Source of the DNA: JAUILA01 sp964563925
GTDB taxonomy: Bacteria > Bacteroidota > Bacteroidia > Cytophagales > Cyclobacteriaceae
DNA: 64,000 nucleotides
NCBI GenBank assembly: GCA_964563925.1
Contig: CAZLZD010000004.1
Location: forward strand, 60,308 to 124,307
Reading direction: 5' to 3'
This document shows positions 25,512 through 34,171 of the stretch, in pieces. Position 1 is the first letter of the stretch. Each line of letters begins with the position of its first letter. Below the pieces are notes generated by a model that searched no databases, was not told the origin of the DNA, and was given only the letters and a program-made list of their open reading frames with translations. Both the position numbers and the translations under genes were made by a program.

Positions 25512-26858
25512 TCAGGAAGAGGCCACTTCCTGAAATCCTTTAACCGCTTCACTCAGATCAAACACGTGCTGATCCAACGCCGCTTCCAGAATGGAACTCC
25601 CGGCGGCGGAACGATATCCGCCCGCACAATGCACCACCACAGGTTTCCCCGAAGGGATATCCCCGGTGCGTTGGCGTAACTGGTGCAACGGGATATTGAG
25701 TGCTCCCGGAAAGATCTCCTCCCCTTCACCTGTATTCCTGATATCCACAATGGTATAGGCATCAGGGTTTGCCGAAAATTCCTTAAGGTCAAAGGTATCA
25801 CTTACGCCTTTTCCCGTGCCGTCATAGATCAAACCGCCCTTAAGGTTATGCTCATACCCTATTTTGGCCGTACGGAAAATGGCCTTCCTGAGGTCCTCTT
25901 CCGTTTCTGCAATCAGGTAATACCCTTCATCCGGTGCAACCAGCGACCCCAGCCACGTCTCAAATTTGTCATCTTCTCCGGCCATGATATTTATCGCTCC
26001 CTCGTAATGCCCTCTCTTGAAAACTTCTGCAGAACGAATGTCGATCTTTGTGATCCCGTCTTCCGTTTCGCCTGAGTCGCTGAGCAAGGGGATTCCCGCC
26101 ACCGATGAATCAAGAGGGCCCGCCCCGGTTCGGTTCAGGTCCACATCATAGGGAAAGTATTTCGGAATAAAACTTTGCCCTTCCAGGTAACTGTCAATAA
26201 ATTCCTTTTCATCTTCAAACTGGAACGCCCAGTTTGTCTTTTTCTCCCGTCCTATAGTACTTTCCAGGTCACTGCTCAGGTTCTTTCCACAAAGGGACCC
26301 GGCACCATGCGCAGGATACACTACGACCTCATCGGGCATTTTTGCAAACACCGAGTTGATGCTGTTAAACATCATGGCCGCAAGATCATGCCTGCTGGCC
26401 TGAATATTTCCCACTCCTTCACGCAGGTCTGGCCTTCCCACATCCCCTACAAAAAGGGAATCACCGGTAAAGACCGCTTTTTGATTGCCCTCCTTGTCAA
26501 GCAACAGGTAGCTGTTGTGATCCGGAGAATGGCCCGGGGTAAAAAGAGCCCGAAAAGTCACTTCACCCACTTTAACTTCCTCTCCATGGCTCAGGGGTTC
26601 GTGTGAATAGGATACCCCGGCCTTCGGATGAATATAAATGCGTGCACCGGAACGCTCCAGGAACTCCCTGTGGGAACTGACGAAGTCAGCATGCGGATGA
26701 GTTTCAAATACGGCCACCACTTCGGCCTTATGTTCGCGGGCAAATGCCTCATAGGGGGCAGTATCCCGGCCCGGGTCTACCAATGCCACCTTCCCGGCAC
26801 TTGCAATGGCGTAACTACTATGCGCCAGCGCTTTATCAAAGAATTGCTTTACAATCAT
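25512..26858 (-). CDS. CstB-like metallo-beta-lactamase / rhodanese protein (persulfide dioxygenase type)
   Basis: The 448-residue cytoplasmic protein joins an N-terminal MBL-fold persulfide dioxygenase domain with two rhodanese modules. The iron-site residues are seen in FETHPHADFVSSHREFLE near 55, FTPGHSPDHNSYLL near 110 and FTGDSLFVGDVGRPDLREG near 130. The first rhodanese-like module (about 250-340) has no catalytic cysteine; the second ends in VVVHCAGGYRS with the active cysteine near residue 412. Such proteins oxidise glutathione or CoA persulfide and thiosulfate-like sulfur species during sulfide detoxification. The gene follows a Crp/Fnr-type regulator gene 112 bases upstream on the same strand, a likely control link. 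Confidence 0.9.
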   Translation of the reverse strand: MIVKQFFDKALAHSSYAIASAGKVALVDPGRDTAPYEAFAREHKAEVVAVFETHPHADFVSSHREFLERSGARIYIHPKAGVSYSHEPLSHGEEVKVGEVTFRALFTPGHSPDHNSYLLLDKEGNQKAVFTGDSLFVGDVGRPDLREGVGNIQASRHDLAAMMFNSINSVFAKMPDEVVVYPAHGAGSLCGKNLSSDLESTIGREKKTNWAFQFEDEKEFIDSYLEGQSFIPKYFPYDVDLNRTGAGPLDSSVAGIPLLSDSGETEDGITKIDIRSAEVFKRGHYEGAINIMAGEDDKFETWLGSLVAPDEGYYLIAETEEDLRKAIFRTAKIGYEHNLKGGLIYDGTGKGVSDTFDLKEFSANPDAYTIVDIRNTGEGEEIFPGALNIPLHQLRQRTGDIPSGKPVVVHCAGGYRSAAGSSILEAALDQHVFDLSEAVKGFQEVASS

Positions 26859-26970
26859 GTTTTACAGATTTTCCTTTCAATTTATTCCACAATGTTACAG
26901 ATTATGAAAGGCTCCCTCTGTAACATTGGTTACATCAACGTTCAGCCGCCCTGCCTTCAGCAGGGCCGCT

Positions 26971-27621
26971 TCAGAGAATCTCTATATTATTACGTTGCAG
27001 CTCGATCTTGCCTTCCTGTTCCAGCTTTTTTAACAACCGGGAAATTACCACCCTTGAGGTGTTCAGGGCCCGGGCAATTTCCTCATGGGTTTTGTGAATG
27101 GAAAAGGAGCCGGATGACTGTTTCTTGTCTAACAGGTAGTTATATAACCTTTCATCCATGTGCCTGAAGGCAATGTTGTCGATCGATTCAAGCATCTCAT
27201 CAAATCGTGCCTGGTACGAGGAAAACACGAATTTCCGGAATGACGGATACGTGCTTACCCATGCATCCATCTGTGCCACCGGGAAGAACCACACAAGACT
27301 GTCTTCTTCCGCCACTACCTGAAACCCGCTCAGCTTCTGTTCCAGGCAACAGGTTATTGACATGGCACAGGTATCGCCGCCTTCCAGGAAATACAGAAAC
27401 AACTCATTGCCCTGGTCATCAATCCGCTGCACATTGAGGGTTCCGCGAATGACAAGGGGAATTTCCCTGACCGGTTCGCCGGGTGAAATAACGGTACGCC
27501 CAGCCTCATACGCTCTAAATCGCCCGATGGTTAAAATTTCTTCGATCAGCCGCTCTTCAAACTGAAGCTGCTCAAGGGCCTTGCGTACCTTATCCTTAAT
27601 ACTTGTTTCGTGCGTATCCAT
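26971..27621 (-). CDS. Crp/Fnr family transcriptional regulator
   Basis: A 216-residue regulator: an N-terminal cyclic-nucleotide-binding-like beta roll (GRTVISPGEPVREIPLVIRG, then NVQRIDDQGNELFLYFLEGG) followed by a dimer helix and a C-terminal winged helix with SIHKTHEEIARALNTSRVVI and SRLLKKLEQEGKI. Two adjacent cysteines (SITCCLEQKLSG, near 95) sit in the effector domain and might sense redox or sulfur species; this is a guess. It lies directly upstream of the CstB-like gene on the same strand. Regulators of this group often control sulfur or nitrogen stress genes in Bacteroidetes. Confidence 0.92.
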   Translation of the reverse strand: MDTHETSIKDKVRKALEQLQFEERLIEEILTIGRFRAYEAGRTVISPGEPVREIPLVIRGTLNVQRIDDQGNELFLYFLEGGDTCAMSITCCLEQKLSGFQVVAEEDSLVWFFPVAQMDAWVSTYPSFRKFVFSSYQARFDEMLESIDNIAFRHMDERLYNYLLDKKQSSGSFSIHKTHEEIARALNTSRVVISRLLKKLEQEGKIELQRNNIEIL

Positions 27622-27749
27622 ATTATCTGTGCAATAACGTTAAGCGCTCCTTCATCATTCGCACCGTCAGGATGGGCAAAATACATGTCAGGAACGGTTC
27701 CGGTAATTTCTTACTCCTTAAGGTAATAAATACTGACCGAAATTCTCCG

Positions 27750-28535
27750 TTACACTTCCTGAATTGACTGCGCCAGGATTGTCCGTTTTGACATGATCAT
27801 GTCAATCAGTTCTTCAATTTCACCGATACTTTCAAACAATTTGTCAAAACTGTCAATGATAAAATAGCGATCCTGGAATATATCCTTGCGGTACGGAGTA
27901 TTCAGTATCTGCTCTACCCCGTACTCAAAATGCATCGGATCAAGACTCACCGAATACTCAGACTCCCCGGAAGAGGACAGGATGCCGGCACCATATATTC
28001 GCAGGCTGCCCTTTTCACGGATAAGGCCAAACTCAACGGTAAACCAGTATACACGGGAAAGCAGCTCGATAGCCTCCTCATCTCCGGCGTAGCGCATCCC
28101 GATCTGGCTGATCCGTTCAAGGAATCCGGCGAAGGCCGGGTTGGCCAGCAGGGGAACGTGTGCAAACACATCATGGAACATATCCGGTTCCTCCAGGTAT
28201 TCGAGTTCGTCGAGCCGCCTTAACCAGGTCGTGGCGGGAAACTTACGGGAGGCCATCAGTTCAAAAAACAAACGATCATCCACAATACCTTCCACTGCCA
28301 CGACTTCCCAGCCGGTACGTCTTTTAAGGATGGAATTTACCTGCCCGAAATCCGGGATTTCATCGCGCCGGAACCCCACGGTATCCAGTCCTTTCATAAA
28401 TTGTCCTGAGGCAAGTTCAGGAAGAATTTTCATTTGTTTGTCATAAAGTAATTGCCATACCTGCCGGTCTTCGTCGGTGTAGTTTGCATGAACCTGTTGT
28501 CCGTCCTGCCATGTTGAATGTGCTCTCTTGTTCAT
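27750..28535 (-). CDS. phhA: phenylalanine 4-monooxygenase
   Basis: It hydroxylates phenylalanine to tyrosine with O2, a tetrahydropterin cofactor and non-haem iron. The 261-residue protein is of the usual bacterial monofunctional size. The iron ligands are the two histidines in MFHDVFAHVPLL and the glutamate in YWFTVEFGLIREKGS. The glycine that normally precedes the second histidine is alanine. The ATG at 28535 gives a start at MNKRAHSTWQDGQQVHANYT; a GTG-initiated extension to 28622 would run through the terminator hairpin and is rejected. The gene lies downstream of the trp-aroF operon on the same strand with its own promoter, leader peptide and attenuator, which points to a role in tyrosine supply. 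Confidence 0.95.
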   Translation of the reverse strand: MNKRAHSTWQDGQQVHANYTDEDRQVWQLLYDKQMKILPELASGQFMKGLDTVGFRRDEIPDFGQVNSILKRRTGWEVVAVEGIVDDRLFFELMASRKFPATTWLRRLDELEYLEEPDMFHDVFAHVPLLANPAFAGFLERISQIGMRYAGDEEAIELLSRVYWFTVEFGLIREKGSLRIYGAGILSSSGESEYSVSLDPMHFEYGVEQILNTPYRKDIFQDRYFIIDSFDKLFESIGEIEELIDMIMSKRTILAQSIQEV

Positions 28536-28551
28536 TGTTCTGGGTTTTAAA

Positions 28552-28582
28552 TAAAAAAAGCCCGGTCTTTCGGACCAGGCTT
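28552..28582 (-). terminator. attenuator terminator in the phhA leader
   Basis: On the minus strand a stem of five plus four pairs with one mismatch (28573-28582 with 28558-28567) is followed by a run of seven T opposite 28553-28559. It ends 17 bases before the phhA start codon, so it can stop transcription before the gene. The 5' arm CCTGGTCCG is complementary, with one G-U pair, to each of two CGGATCAGG copies inside the leader coding sequence. Confidence 0.85.
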
Positions 28583-28606
28583 GTATTCTGTTTGTGCATT
28601 TAGTTG

Positions 28607-28687
28607 CTATTCCTGTGCACACATACTACCTGATCCGGACCCTGATCCGAAATAGTAAAAGTAATATGTGGCGTAAAAGCGATTCAT
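28607..28687 (-). CDS. phhA leader peptide (26 residues, Tyr/Phe-rich)
   Basis: An ATG at 28687 opens a 26-codon frame ending at TAG 28607-28609. Residues 4-13 read FYATYYFYYF: five tyrosines and three phenylalanines in the first thirteen residues. A Gly-Ser repeat follows and then MCAQE. The Gly-Ser codons are the DNA that makes the two antiterminator copies, at 28641-28649 and 28629-28637. A ribosome stalled on the aromatic codons would leave these free to pair with the terminator's 5' arm; a ribosome that reads through covers them. This is the classical logic of translational attenuation, here for the Phe-to-Tyr enzyme. Confidence 0.85.
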   Translation of the reverse strand: MNRFYATYYFYYFGSGSGSGSMCAQE

Positions 28688-28695
28688 TAGAGTTT

Positions 28696-28725
28696 CAAAT
28701 ATACTTGTTTTTTCAACCCGTACAA
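28696..28725 (-). promoter_or_regulatory. Bacteroidetes-type promoter for the phhA leader
   Basis: On the minus strand TTG (28723-28725), a 19-base spacer and TATATTTG (28696-28703) match TTG-N17-23-TAnnTTTG. The start of transcription would fall a few bases before the leader ATG at 28687, giving a nearly leaderless peptide message. Confidence 0.7.
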
Positions 28726-28748
28726 CGGGATGTACCATTTTTCACACA

Positions 28749-29759
28749 TTATAAACTCTCACGTAATTCATGAACCTTCCGGATTTTTTCGATCAGCCGG
28801 CTTGACTCACTGAAGTCGAGCGTTTGCTGCCCGTCTGAGAACGCTTCTTCCGGCTTCTCGTGGGTTTCGAAAATAATGCCGTCAGCTCCTGCCATGACCG
28901 ACGCAAGAGCTACCGGATCCACATGGTCACGGATACCAATACCATGAGACGGATCGGCGATGACCGGTAAATGTGTTTTTTCCTTAAGAATAGAAATGGC
29001 ATTGATATCCATCGTATTCCGGGTAGCTTTTTCATAGGTACGGATCCCGCGCTCGCATAGCAGCAGGTTTTCATTACCCGCCGAAAAAACATATTCAGCC
29101 GAATACAACAACTCGTCGATCGTTCCGGAAATGCCGCGTTTTATCATCACCGGTTTGTCAACCCTGCCCAGTTCATCCAGCAGATTGAAATTCTGTGTGT
29201 TGCGCGCACCTACCTGATAAATGTCAATATAATCATACATTTCCCCGATCTGGCTGACCTGCATTACCTCGGTGATAATTTTAATGCCGGCCTTACGTGC
29301 CTCGGTATACCAGGTCTTCAATCCGTCGATACCCATCCCGCGGAACGAATACGGCGAACTCCGCGGCTTGTAAACCCCTCCGCGCATAATTCGCACACCA
29401 TTCTCCACCAGGTGGTCGATCGTTTTCTTAATCTGCTCCTCCCCTTCTATCGAACAGGGCCCGGCCATAATGGCCATGTCTCCTTCTGCAATAACCACCC
29501 CGTCGCCAAGGTCAATCTCGGTTGGCCTCACTTTCCATTTCCTGGAGACAAGCTTATAGTCGTCCGAAACAATATGGATATCGGCAATCCCGGCCAGGTT
29601 GCCGATTTTCCGGATATCAAACTCCTTCTTCCCGATACCCACCAGGTAATTCCCTTTTTGGGTGGTCACCTCGGTGGTCTTGTACTTCATTTCGCTGATC
29701 TTGCTGATGATATCATTCTTAAGTTTATCGTCAACATTCTTTTCTAACTGGATAATCAT
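28749..29759 (-). CDS. aroF: 3-deoxy-7-phosphoheptulonate synthase (DAHP synthase, AroF/AroG type with N-terminal ferredoxin-like domain)
   Basis: It condenses phosphoenolpyruvate and erythrose 4-phosphate, the first step of aromatic synthesis. The 336-residue protein has a 70-residue ferredoxin-like domain at the N-terminus, as in the Thermotoga-type enzyme, then the TIM barrel with AIMAGPCSIEGEEQI near 95, MRGGVYKPRSSPYSFRGMG near 125, LCERGIRTYEKATRNT near 230 and VIADPSHGIG near 260. Its start overlaps the trpA stop by four bases, so it is the last gene of the trp operon. Erythrose 4-phosphate can be supplied by the pentose phosphate genes in this window. Confidence 0.95.
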   Translation of the reverse strand: MIIQLEKNVDDKLKNDIISKISEMKYKTTEVTTQKGNYLVGIGKKEFDIRKIGNLAGIADIHIVSDDYKLVSRKWKVRPTEIDLGDGVVIAEGDMAIMAGPCSIEGEEQIKKTIDHLVENGVRIMRGGVYKPRSSPYSFRGMGIDGLKTWYTEARKAGIKIITEVMQVSQIGEMYDYIDIYQVGARNTQNFNLLDELGRVDKPVMIKRGISGTIDELLYSAEYVFSAGNENLLLCERGIRTYEKATRNTMDINAISILKEKTHLPVIADPSHGIGIRDHVDPVALASVMAGADGIIFETHEKPEEAFSDGQQTLDFSESSRLIEKIRKVHELRESL

Positions 29760-30553
29760 GATGGTCGTTTTATGTCTTGAATAAATTCTTTGATTGCGGC
29801 TTTTTTATCTTTTGCCTCCCGGAGAAGGCGTATGAAGGCACTGCCAATGATTGCCCCCTGTGCATATTCGCATACGGTACGCCAGGTTTCGTGGCTGGAA
29901 ATACCAAATCCTACCAGCAACGGATTGCTGAGTTTCATTTCCCTGATCCGACTGAAATAGTGCAGCTGCTCCTCGCCAAAGCCCTTTCTTGAACCTGTGG
30001 TGGATGCCGATGACACCATGTAGATGAAGCTGTTGGTGGCCTCATCTATCTCCCTGATCCTTTTTTCGCTGGTCTGGGGAGTGATCAGGAATACATTCTT
30101 CAGACCGTGCCCTTCAAACAGCTCCCTGTATTCCTCCAGGTACTCTGCCATGGGCAGATCGGGCAGGATCAGCCCGTCAATGCCTGTTTCCTCACAACGC
30201 GTACAAAAACGCTCCACACCATATTGAAGGACCGGATTAATATAACCCATCAGGATTACCGGAATGGTAACCTTTTCACGGAGCCGTTCGAGTTGCCCAA
30301 ACAATACCTCAATGGTCATTCCGTTTTTCAGCGCCTGGGTATTGCTTTCCTGGATGGTCGGACCGTCGGCAATCGGGTCGGAGAATGGCATTCCAATCTC
30401 AATAATATCCGCACCGGCCTCTTCAAGCGCCACGGCAATATCCAGCGTATCGTCAAGGGCGGGAAACCCGGCCGTATAATACACGGATAGTAATTCGCCC
30501 TTCGTGTCACTCAGGGTACGATTAAGTCTGTTTTGTTTTTCCGTGGTATTCAT
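29756..30553 (-). CDS. trpA: tryptophan synthase alpha chain
   Basis: It cleaves indole-3-glycerol phosphate to indole and glyceraldehyde 3-phosphate. The 265-residue TIM-barrel protein shows the catalytic glutamate in DIIEIGMPFSDPIADGPTIQ, the second acid in GIDGLILPDLPMAEY and the phosphate loops in VGFGISSHE and GAIIGSAFI. The ATG at 30553 gives MNTTEKQNRL; another ATG at 30559 overlaps the trpB stop codon and is equally workable, so the two genes are translationally coupled either way. It ends by overlapping aroF. Confidence 0.96.
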   Translation of the reverse strand: MNTTEKQNRLNRTLSDTKGELLSVYYTAGFPALDDTLDIAVALEEAGADIIEIGMPFSDPIADGPTIQESNTQALKNGMTIEVLFGQLERLREKVTIPVILMGYINPVLQYGVERFCTRCEETGIDGLILPDLPMAEYLEEYRELFEGHGLKNVFLITPQTSEKRIREIDEATNSFIYMVSSASTTGSRKGFGEEQLHYFSRIREMKLSNPLLVGFGISSHETWRTVCEYAQGAIIGSAFIRLLREAKDKKAAIKEFIQDIKRPS

Positions 30554-30558
30554 GGTCA

Positions 30559-31740
30559 TTAATATTTGCCCCATTTAATATATGTATCGAGGTCCTTGTC
30601 CCCTCGTCCGGAAAGGTTAATCACCACAATGTCCCCCTCCTTCATACCTATGCGATCGAATACGGCAAAGGCATGCGCCGATTCGATCGCAGGGATTATT
30701 CCTTCCAGCCTGCTCAGCTCAATCCCTGCCTGCATCGCATCTTCGTCGGTTACATCCAGGAACAAGCCCCTGCCAGAGTCAAAGAGATGGGCATGCATCG
30801 GCCCGATACCCGGGTAGTCAAGCCCTGCCGAAATACTGTAAGGCTCCACCACCTGTCCGTCTTCGGTCTGCATCAGCAGTGTGCGGCTTCCGTGCAGGAC
30901 CCCCGAGCGGCCGAGCTGTGTGGTGGCTGCTGACTTGCCCGACGAAATGCCCAGTCCGCCTGCCTCCACGGCTACCAGCTTGACCGACGGGTCATCAAGG
31001 TAATGGAAGAAGGCCCCGGCGGCATTACTGCCTCCGCCCACACAGGCAAGCACGAAATCAGGTTTGCTGCGTCCTGTTTTTTCCTCAAGCTGCCACATGA
31101 TCTCTTCACTGATTACTGACTGAAAGCGGGCCACCATGTCGGGGTACGGGTGCGGCCCTACTACAGATCCAATAATATAATGTGTGTCTGAGGGATTATT
31201 AATCCAGTGGCGCATCGCTTCATTGGTGGCATCCTTGAGCGTCCGGCTTCCGCTGGTTGCAGGTACGACTTCCGCCCCGAGTATTTTCATCCGCTCCACA
31301 TTCGGGCGCTGGCGTTCCATATCCACTTCACCCATATACACGATACATTCCATACCCATCAATGCACAAACAGTAGCCGTTGCCACCCCATGCTGGCCTG
31401 CCCCGGTCTCTGCGATGATCTTTTCCTTGCCCAGCTTGCGGGCCATCAATATCTGTCCTATGGTATTGTTTACCTTGTGTGCCCCGGTATGGCACAGGTC
31501 TTCACGCTTCAGAAAAATCCTCGCTCCGTATTTTTCTGAAAGCCTGGTGGCCTCGTATAATGGCGTTGGCCTTCCTACATAATCCCTGAGCAGATTCCTG
31601 AAATCTTCCTGGAAACCTGGCTCCTCCATGATGGCGATATAATTCTCCCTCAGTTCCTCAATATTGGGATGAAGCATTTCAGGGATATAGGCCCCGCCGA
31701 ATTTCCCGTAATATCCGCGCTTATCAACCATGTAGTTCAT
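30559..31740 (-). CDS. trpB: tryptophan synthase beta chain
   Basis: It joins indole with serine by a PLP-dependent reaction. The 393-residue protein has the PLP lysine in HTGAHKVNNTIGQ near 85, the GAGQHGVATATVCAL channel-side loop, and the phosphate-binding glycine run in CVGGGSNAAGAFF near 230. The start at 31740 (MNYMVDKRGYYG) overlaps trpF by 17 bases; the ATG at 31731 is an alternative. Complete and ordinary, TrpB1 type. Confidence 0.97.
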   Translation of the reverse strand: MNYMVDKRGYYGKFGGAYIPEMLHPNIEELRENYIAIMEEPGFQEDFRNLLRDYVGRPTPLYEATRLSEKYGARIFLKREDLCHTGAHKVNNTIGQILMARKLGKEKIIAETGAGQHGVATATVCALMGMECIVYMGEVDMERQRPNVERMKILGAEVVPATSGSRTLKDATNEAMRHWINNPSDTHYIIGSVVGPHPYPDMVARFQSVISEEIMWQLEEKTGRSKPDFVLACVGGGSNAAGAFFHYLDDPSVKLVAVEAGGLGISSGKSAATTQLGRSGVLHGSRTLLMQTEDGQVVEPYSISAGLDYPGIGPMHAHLFDSGRGLFLDVTDEDAMQAGIELSRLEGIIPAIESAHAFAVFDRIGMKEGDIVVINLSGRGDKDLDTYIKWGKY

Positions 31741-32344
31741 TATATATCGATTTAAGTTTTTCCACATTCTTTATACCTGGAGAATCTTCCGCCTTACTGT
31801 TTATATCCACCCCGGCAACACCGGCAAGGGCAAGGTTCCGTATACCAGCCACCGCCGCTTCGTCAATCCCGCCGCTCAGGATCACCGGCCGCTGCAGCTT
31901 CAGCGTCGCGATTACCGACCAGTCAAATGTTTGTCCGGTTCCCCCATACCGGCTGCCGGTCCGGGTGTCCATCAGCCAATACGTAATAAAAGGCTCATAG
32001 GCCGTCAGTTCCGGCTGTGACGGCAGACGGTTTCCCGGGACTGCCTTGATAACCTGCACCTCTGCCGATAACTCCTTCACCTGTTCCGGTGTCTCATCAC
32101 CATGCATCTGCACGTACATCAACCCGTACTTTTTAACCTTTCCCAGGATATACTTCGTCTCCTGGTTAACGAATACCCCTACCTTGGGAATATCTCCAAG
32201 CACCGACAGGCTGGCCTGCGGAAAATCTTCCCCCACGTACCTCGGGGAGCCGGGATAAAAGATGAATCCCATCATATCGGGCCGCAACATCGCAACCTGA
32301 CGGATGTTTCCTTCATCCCGCATTCCGCATACCTTCCATATCAT
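31724..32344 (-). CDS. trpF: phosphoribosylanthranilate isomerase
   Basis: It converts N-(5-phosphoribosyl)-anthranilate to CdRP. The 206-residue TIM barrel opens with MIWKVCGMRDEGNI, where the cysteine is the catalytic base, and has the phosphate-binding MGFIFYPGSPRYV near 30, the catalytic aspartate in WLMDTRTGSRYGGTG near 125 and LSGGIDEAAV near 160. The ATG at 32344, one base after the trpC stop, is clearly the right start; a longer in-frame reading inside trpC is not. TrpF is separate from TrpC, unlike the enterobacterial fusion. Confidence 0.96.
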   Translation of the reverse strand: MIWKVCGMRDEGNIRQVAMLRPDMMGFIFYPGSPRYVGEDFPQASLSVLGDIPKVGVFVNQETKYILGKVKKYGLMYVQMHGDETPEQVKELSAEVQVIKAVPGNRLPSQPELTAYEPFITYWLMDTRTGSRYGGTGQTFDWSVIATLKLQRPVILSGGIDEAAVAGIRNLALAGVAGVDINSKAEDSPGIKNVEKLKSIYNELHG

Positions 32345-32345
32345 G

Positions 32346-33161
32346 CTAGTGCTTGGCATAGGCCGTTTGCTCCAGGGAGCTGAGTTTTTCGATGAACCGC
32401 GCACAAGCCTTTTCCGGACGGTTTTCGCGCATGAACTGCTCACCAATCAGAAATCCTTCATACCCGTGTTCCTTTAATTCCACCACCTGTTCGGGCTGAT
32501 GAATACCACTCTCTGAAACCTTGATAAACTCCGACGGAATCCTGGCCGCGAGGTTCCGTGACGTGTCCAGGTTTACGTCAAACGTGGTCAGGTCCCTGTT
32601 ATTGACACCAACCAGGTCGATATGCTCGTTAAGTCCGGCATCAAGCTCTTCCCCGTTGTGCACTTCCATCAGGGTCTCGAGCCCGAGCGATTTGGCAAAA
32701 GCAGCCAGCTCCTTCAGCCGGTCCCCTTTCAGGGCTGCGGCTATCAGGAGGATGGCATCTGCACCGATGGACTTGGCCTCCACGATCTGATATTCATCGA
32801 TAATGAAATCCTTTCGCAGGATCGGGCAGAAATTAAATTTCCGTGCCGTGGTCAGGTCTTCATTCGAACCACCGAAAAAATCCTTATCGGTCAGTACCGA
32901 CAGTGCCGAAGCCCCCGCTTGCATATAGCCGATGGAGGTTCGTTCAATGGATACCGCCGGGTTGAGTACACCCCGGGATGGTGATTTGCGTTTGATTTCG
33001 GCGATTATGCCTGACTTGTCTTTTCTCAACAGGTATTTTTTAAGCGAAACCGTTTTAGTTTCAAAGTAAATTCTCTGTTCAAGTAATTTCTGAGAATACA
33101 GGGCTTTCTTCTCCCGTACTTCCTCCTCTTTTCGCGCTAAAATTTTCTCAAGAATATTCAT
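32346..33161 (-). CDS. trpC: indole-3-glycerol phosphate synthase
   Basis: It closes the indole ring, releasing CO2. The 271-residue protein carries IIAEIKRKSPSRGVLNP near 55 with the catalytic lysine, the second lysine in FCPILRKDFIIDEYQI near 110, ADAILLIAAAL, LMEVHNGEELDAGL and VGVNNRDLTTF. It starts four bases inside the trpD 3' end and is followed at one base by trpF. Fully typical. Confidence 0.97.
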   Translation of the reverse strand: MNILEKILARKEEEVREKKALYSQKLLEQRIYFETKTVSLKKYLLRKDKSGIIAEIKRKSPSRGVLNPAVSIERTSIGYMQAGASALSVLTDKDFFGGSNEDLTTARKFNFCPILRKDFIIDEYQIVEAKSIGADAILLIAAALKGDRLKELAAFAKSLGLETLMEVHNGEELDAGLNEHIDLVGVNNRDLTTFDVNLDTSRNLAARIPSEFIKVSESGIHQPEQVVELKEHGYEGFLIGEQFMRENRPEKACARFIEKLSSLEQTAYAKH

Positions 33162-34171
33162 AGGACATGGGTGGTTGATTTGTTAATTAATTTTTTAAAT
33201 GTTTCCAGGGCTTTCCCGCTTTTCAGTGATTCACGGGCCTTCTCCACTCCCCCCTGGATTCCCAGGGAAGGGTCGCCGCAATAAAGGGCCAGGCCCGCAT
33301 TGGCCAGCACCACTTCCTCCTGGGCCGGTGTGCCTTTCCCGGTAATGATCTGTTCAAAGATCCGCGCCGTTTCGGCAATGTCTTCTCCACCGCGGATGGA
33401 GGTGGCTTCATGTACACTAAGGCCCAGGTCGCCAGGCTGAATGATCCGCTCCCCGCGACGGGTAATTATTTTGGCCCCGCCCGTAAGTGAAACCTCGTCG
33501 TAGCCGTCCAGGGCGTGAATGATCAGGAATTCCTTATCGGTTTGCTGGTACAGGTAACCGTAGAGCCTTGCCAGCTCAAGGCTGAAGACCCCGACCAGCT
33601 GCCGGTCGGGTGACGCCGGGTTGACCATCGGGCCCAGCATATTGAAAAATGTTTTTACCCCAAGGTTTCGCCTGATCGGCGCTACGTTTTTCATGGCAGG
33701 ATGAAACAGGGGCGCATGCAGGAAACAAATATTGGCCTTCTCAAGGTCACGCCGCAGCTGGTCCGGGTCATTGGTAAATTCATACCCGAAATGGGCGAGC
33801 AGATTCGACGACCCGCACACCGAAGAAACCCCGTTGTTGCCATGCTTGGCGACAGCCTGTCCGGCCCCTGCCACGATAAAGGAAGAAAGTGTGCTTATAT
33901 TGAAGGTGTTTTTTCCATCTCCCCCGGTTCCGCAAAGATCAATGGTATCGTAGTCAGAAAAATCCAGCGCCAGGCATAGTTCAAGCATCGCATCCCTGAA
34001 TCCTTCCAGTTCGTCTACCGTAATACTCCGCATCATATAGACGGTGAGGAACGCAGCCACCTGGTGTTCATTGTAGGCTCCTTTCGCCAGGTGCACCAGC
34101 ACCTCCCGGGCCTGATCCCGGTCCAGGCTCTGATGCTCAATCAATCGGTTTAACACGTCCTTAATTTCCAT
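33158..34171 (-). CDS. trpD: anthranilate phosphoribosyltransferase
   Basis: It transfers phosphoribose from PRPP to anthranilate. The 337-residue protein has the PRPP glycine loop DLCGTGGDGKNTFNIST near 80, VAKHGNNGVSS near 110, the anthranilate-site segment NVAPIRRNLGVKTFFNMLGP near 155 and the metal-site DGYDEVSLTG near 225. It overlaps trpG by 11 bases and trpC by 4, so translation is coupled. It is a stand-alone TrpD, not fused to the amidotransferase. Confidence 0.97.
   Translation of the reverse strand: MEIKDVLNRLIEHQSLDRDQAREVLVHLAKGAYNEHQVAAFLTVYMMRSITVDELEGFRDAMLELCLALDFSDYDTIDLCGTGGDGKNTFNISTLSSFIVAGAGQAVAKHGNNGVSSVCGSSNLLAHFGYEFTNDPDQLRRDLEKANICFLHAPLFHPAMKNVAPIRRNLGVKTFFNMLGPMVNPASPDRQLVGVFSLELARLYGYLYQQTDKEFLIIHALDGYDEVSLTGGAKIITRRGERIIQPGDLGLSVHEATSIRGGEDIAETARIFEQIITGKGTPAQEEVVLANAGLALYCGDPSLGIQGGVEKARESLKSGKALETFKKLINKSTTHVL

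Noticed and set aside
28536..28622. An N-terminal extension of phhA from a GTG at 28622
   Set aside because: It would be translated through the attenuator stem and T-run and has no homology to the hydroxylase family; the ATG at 28535 directly precedes the conserved start.
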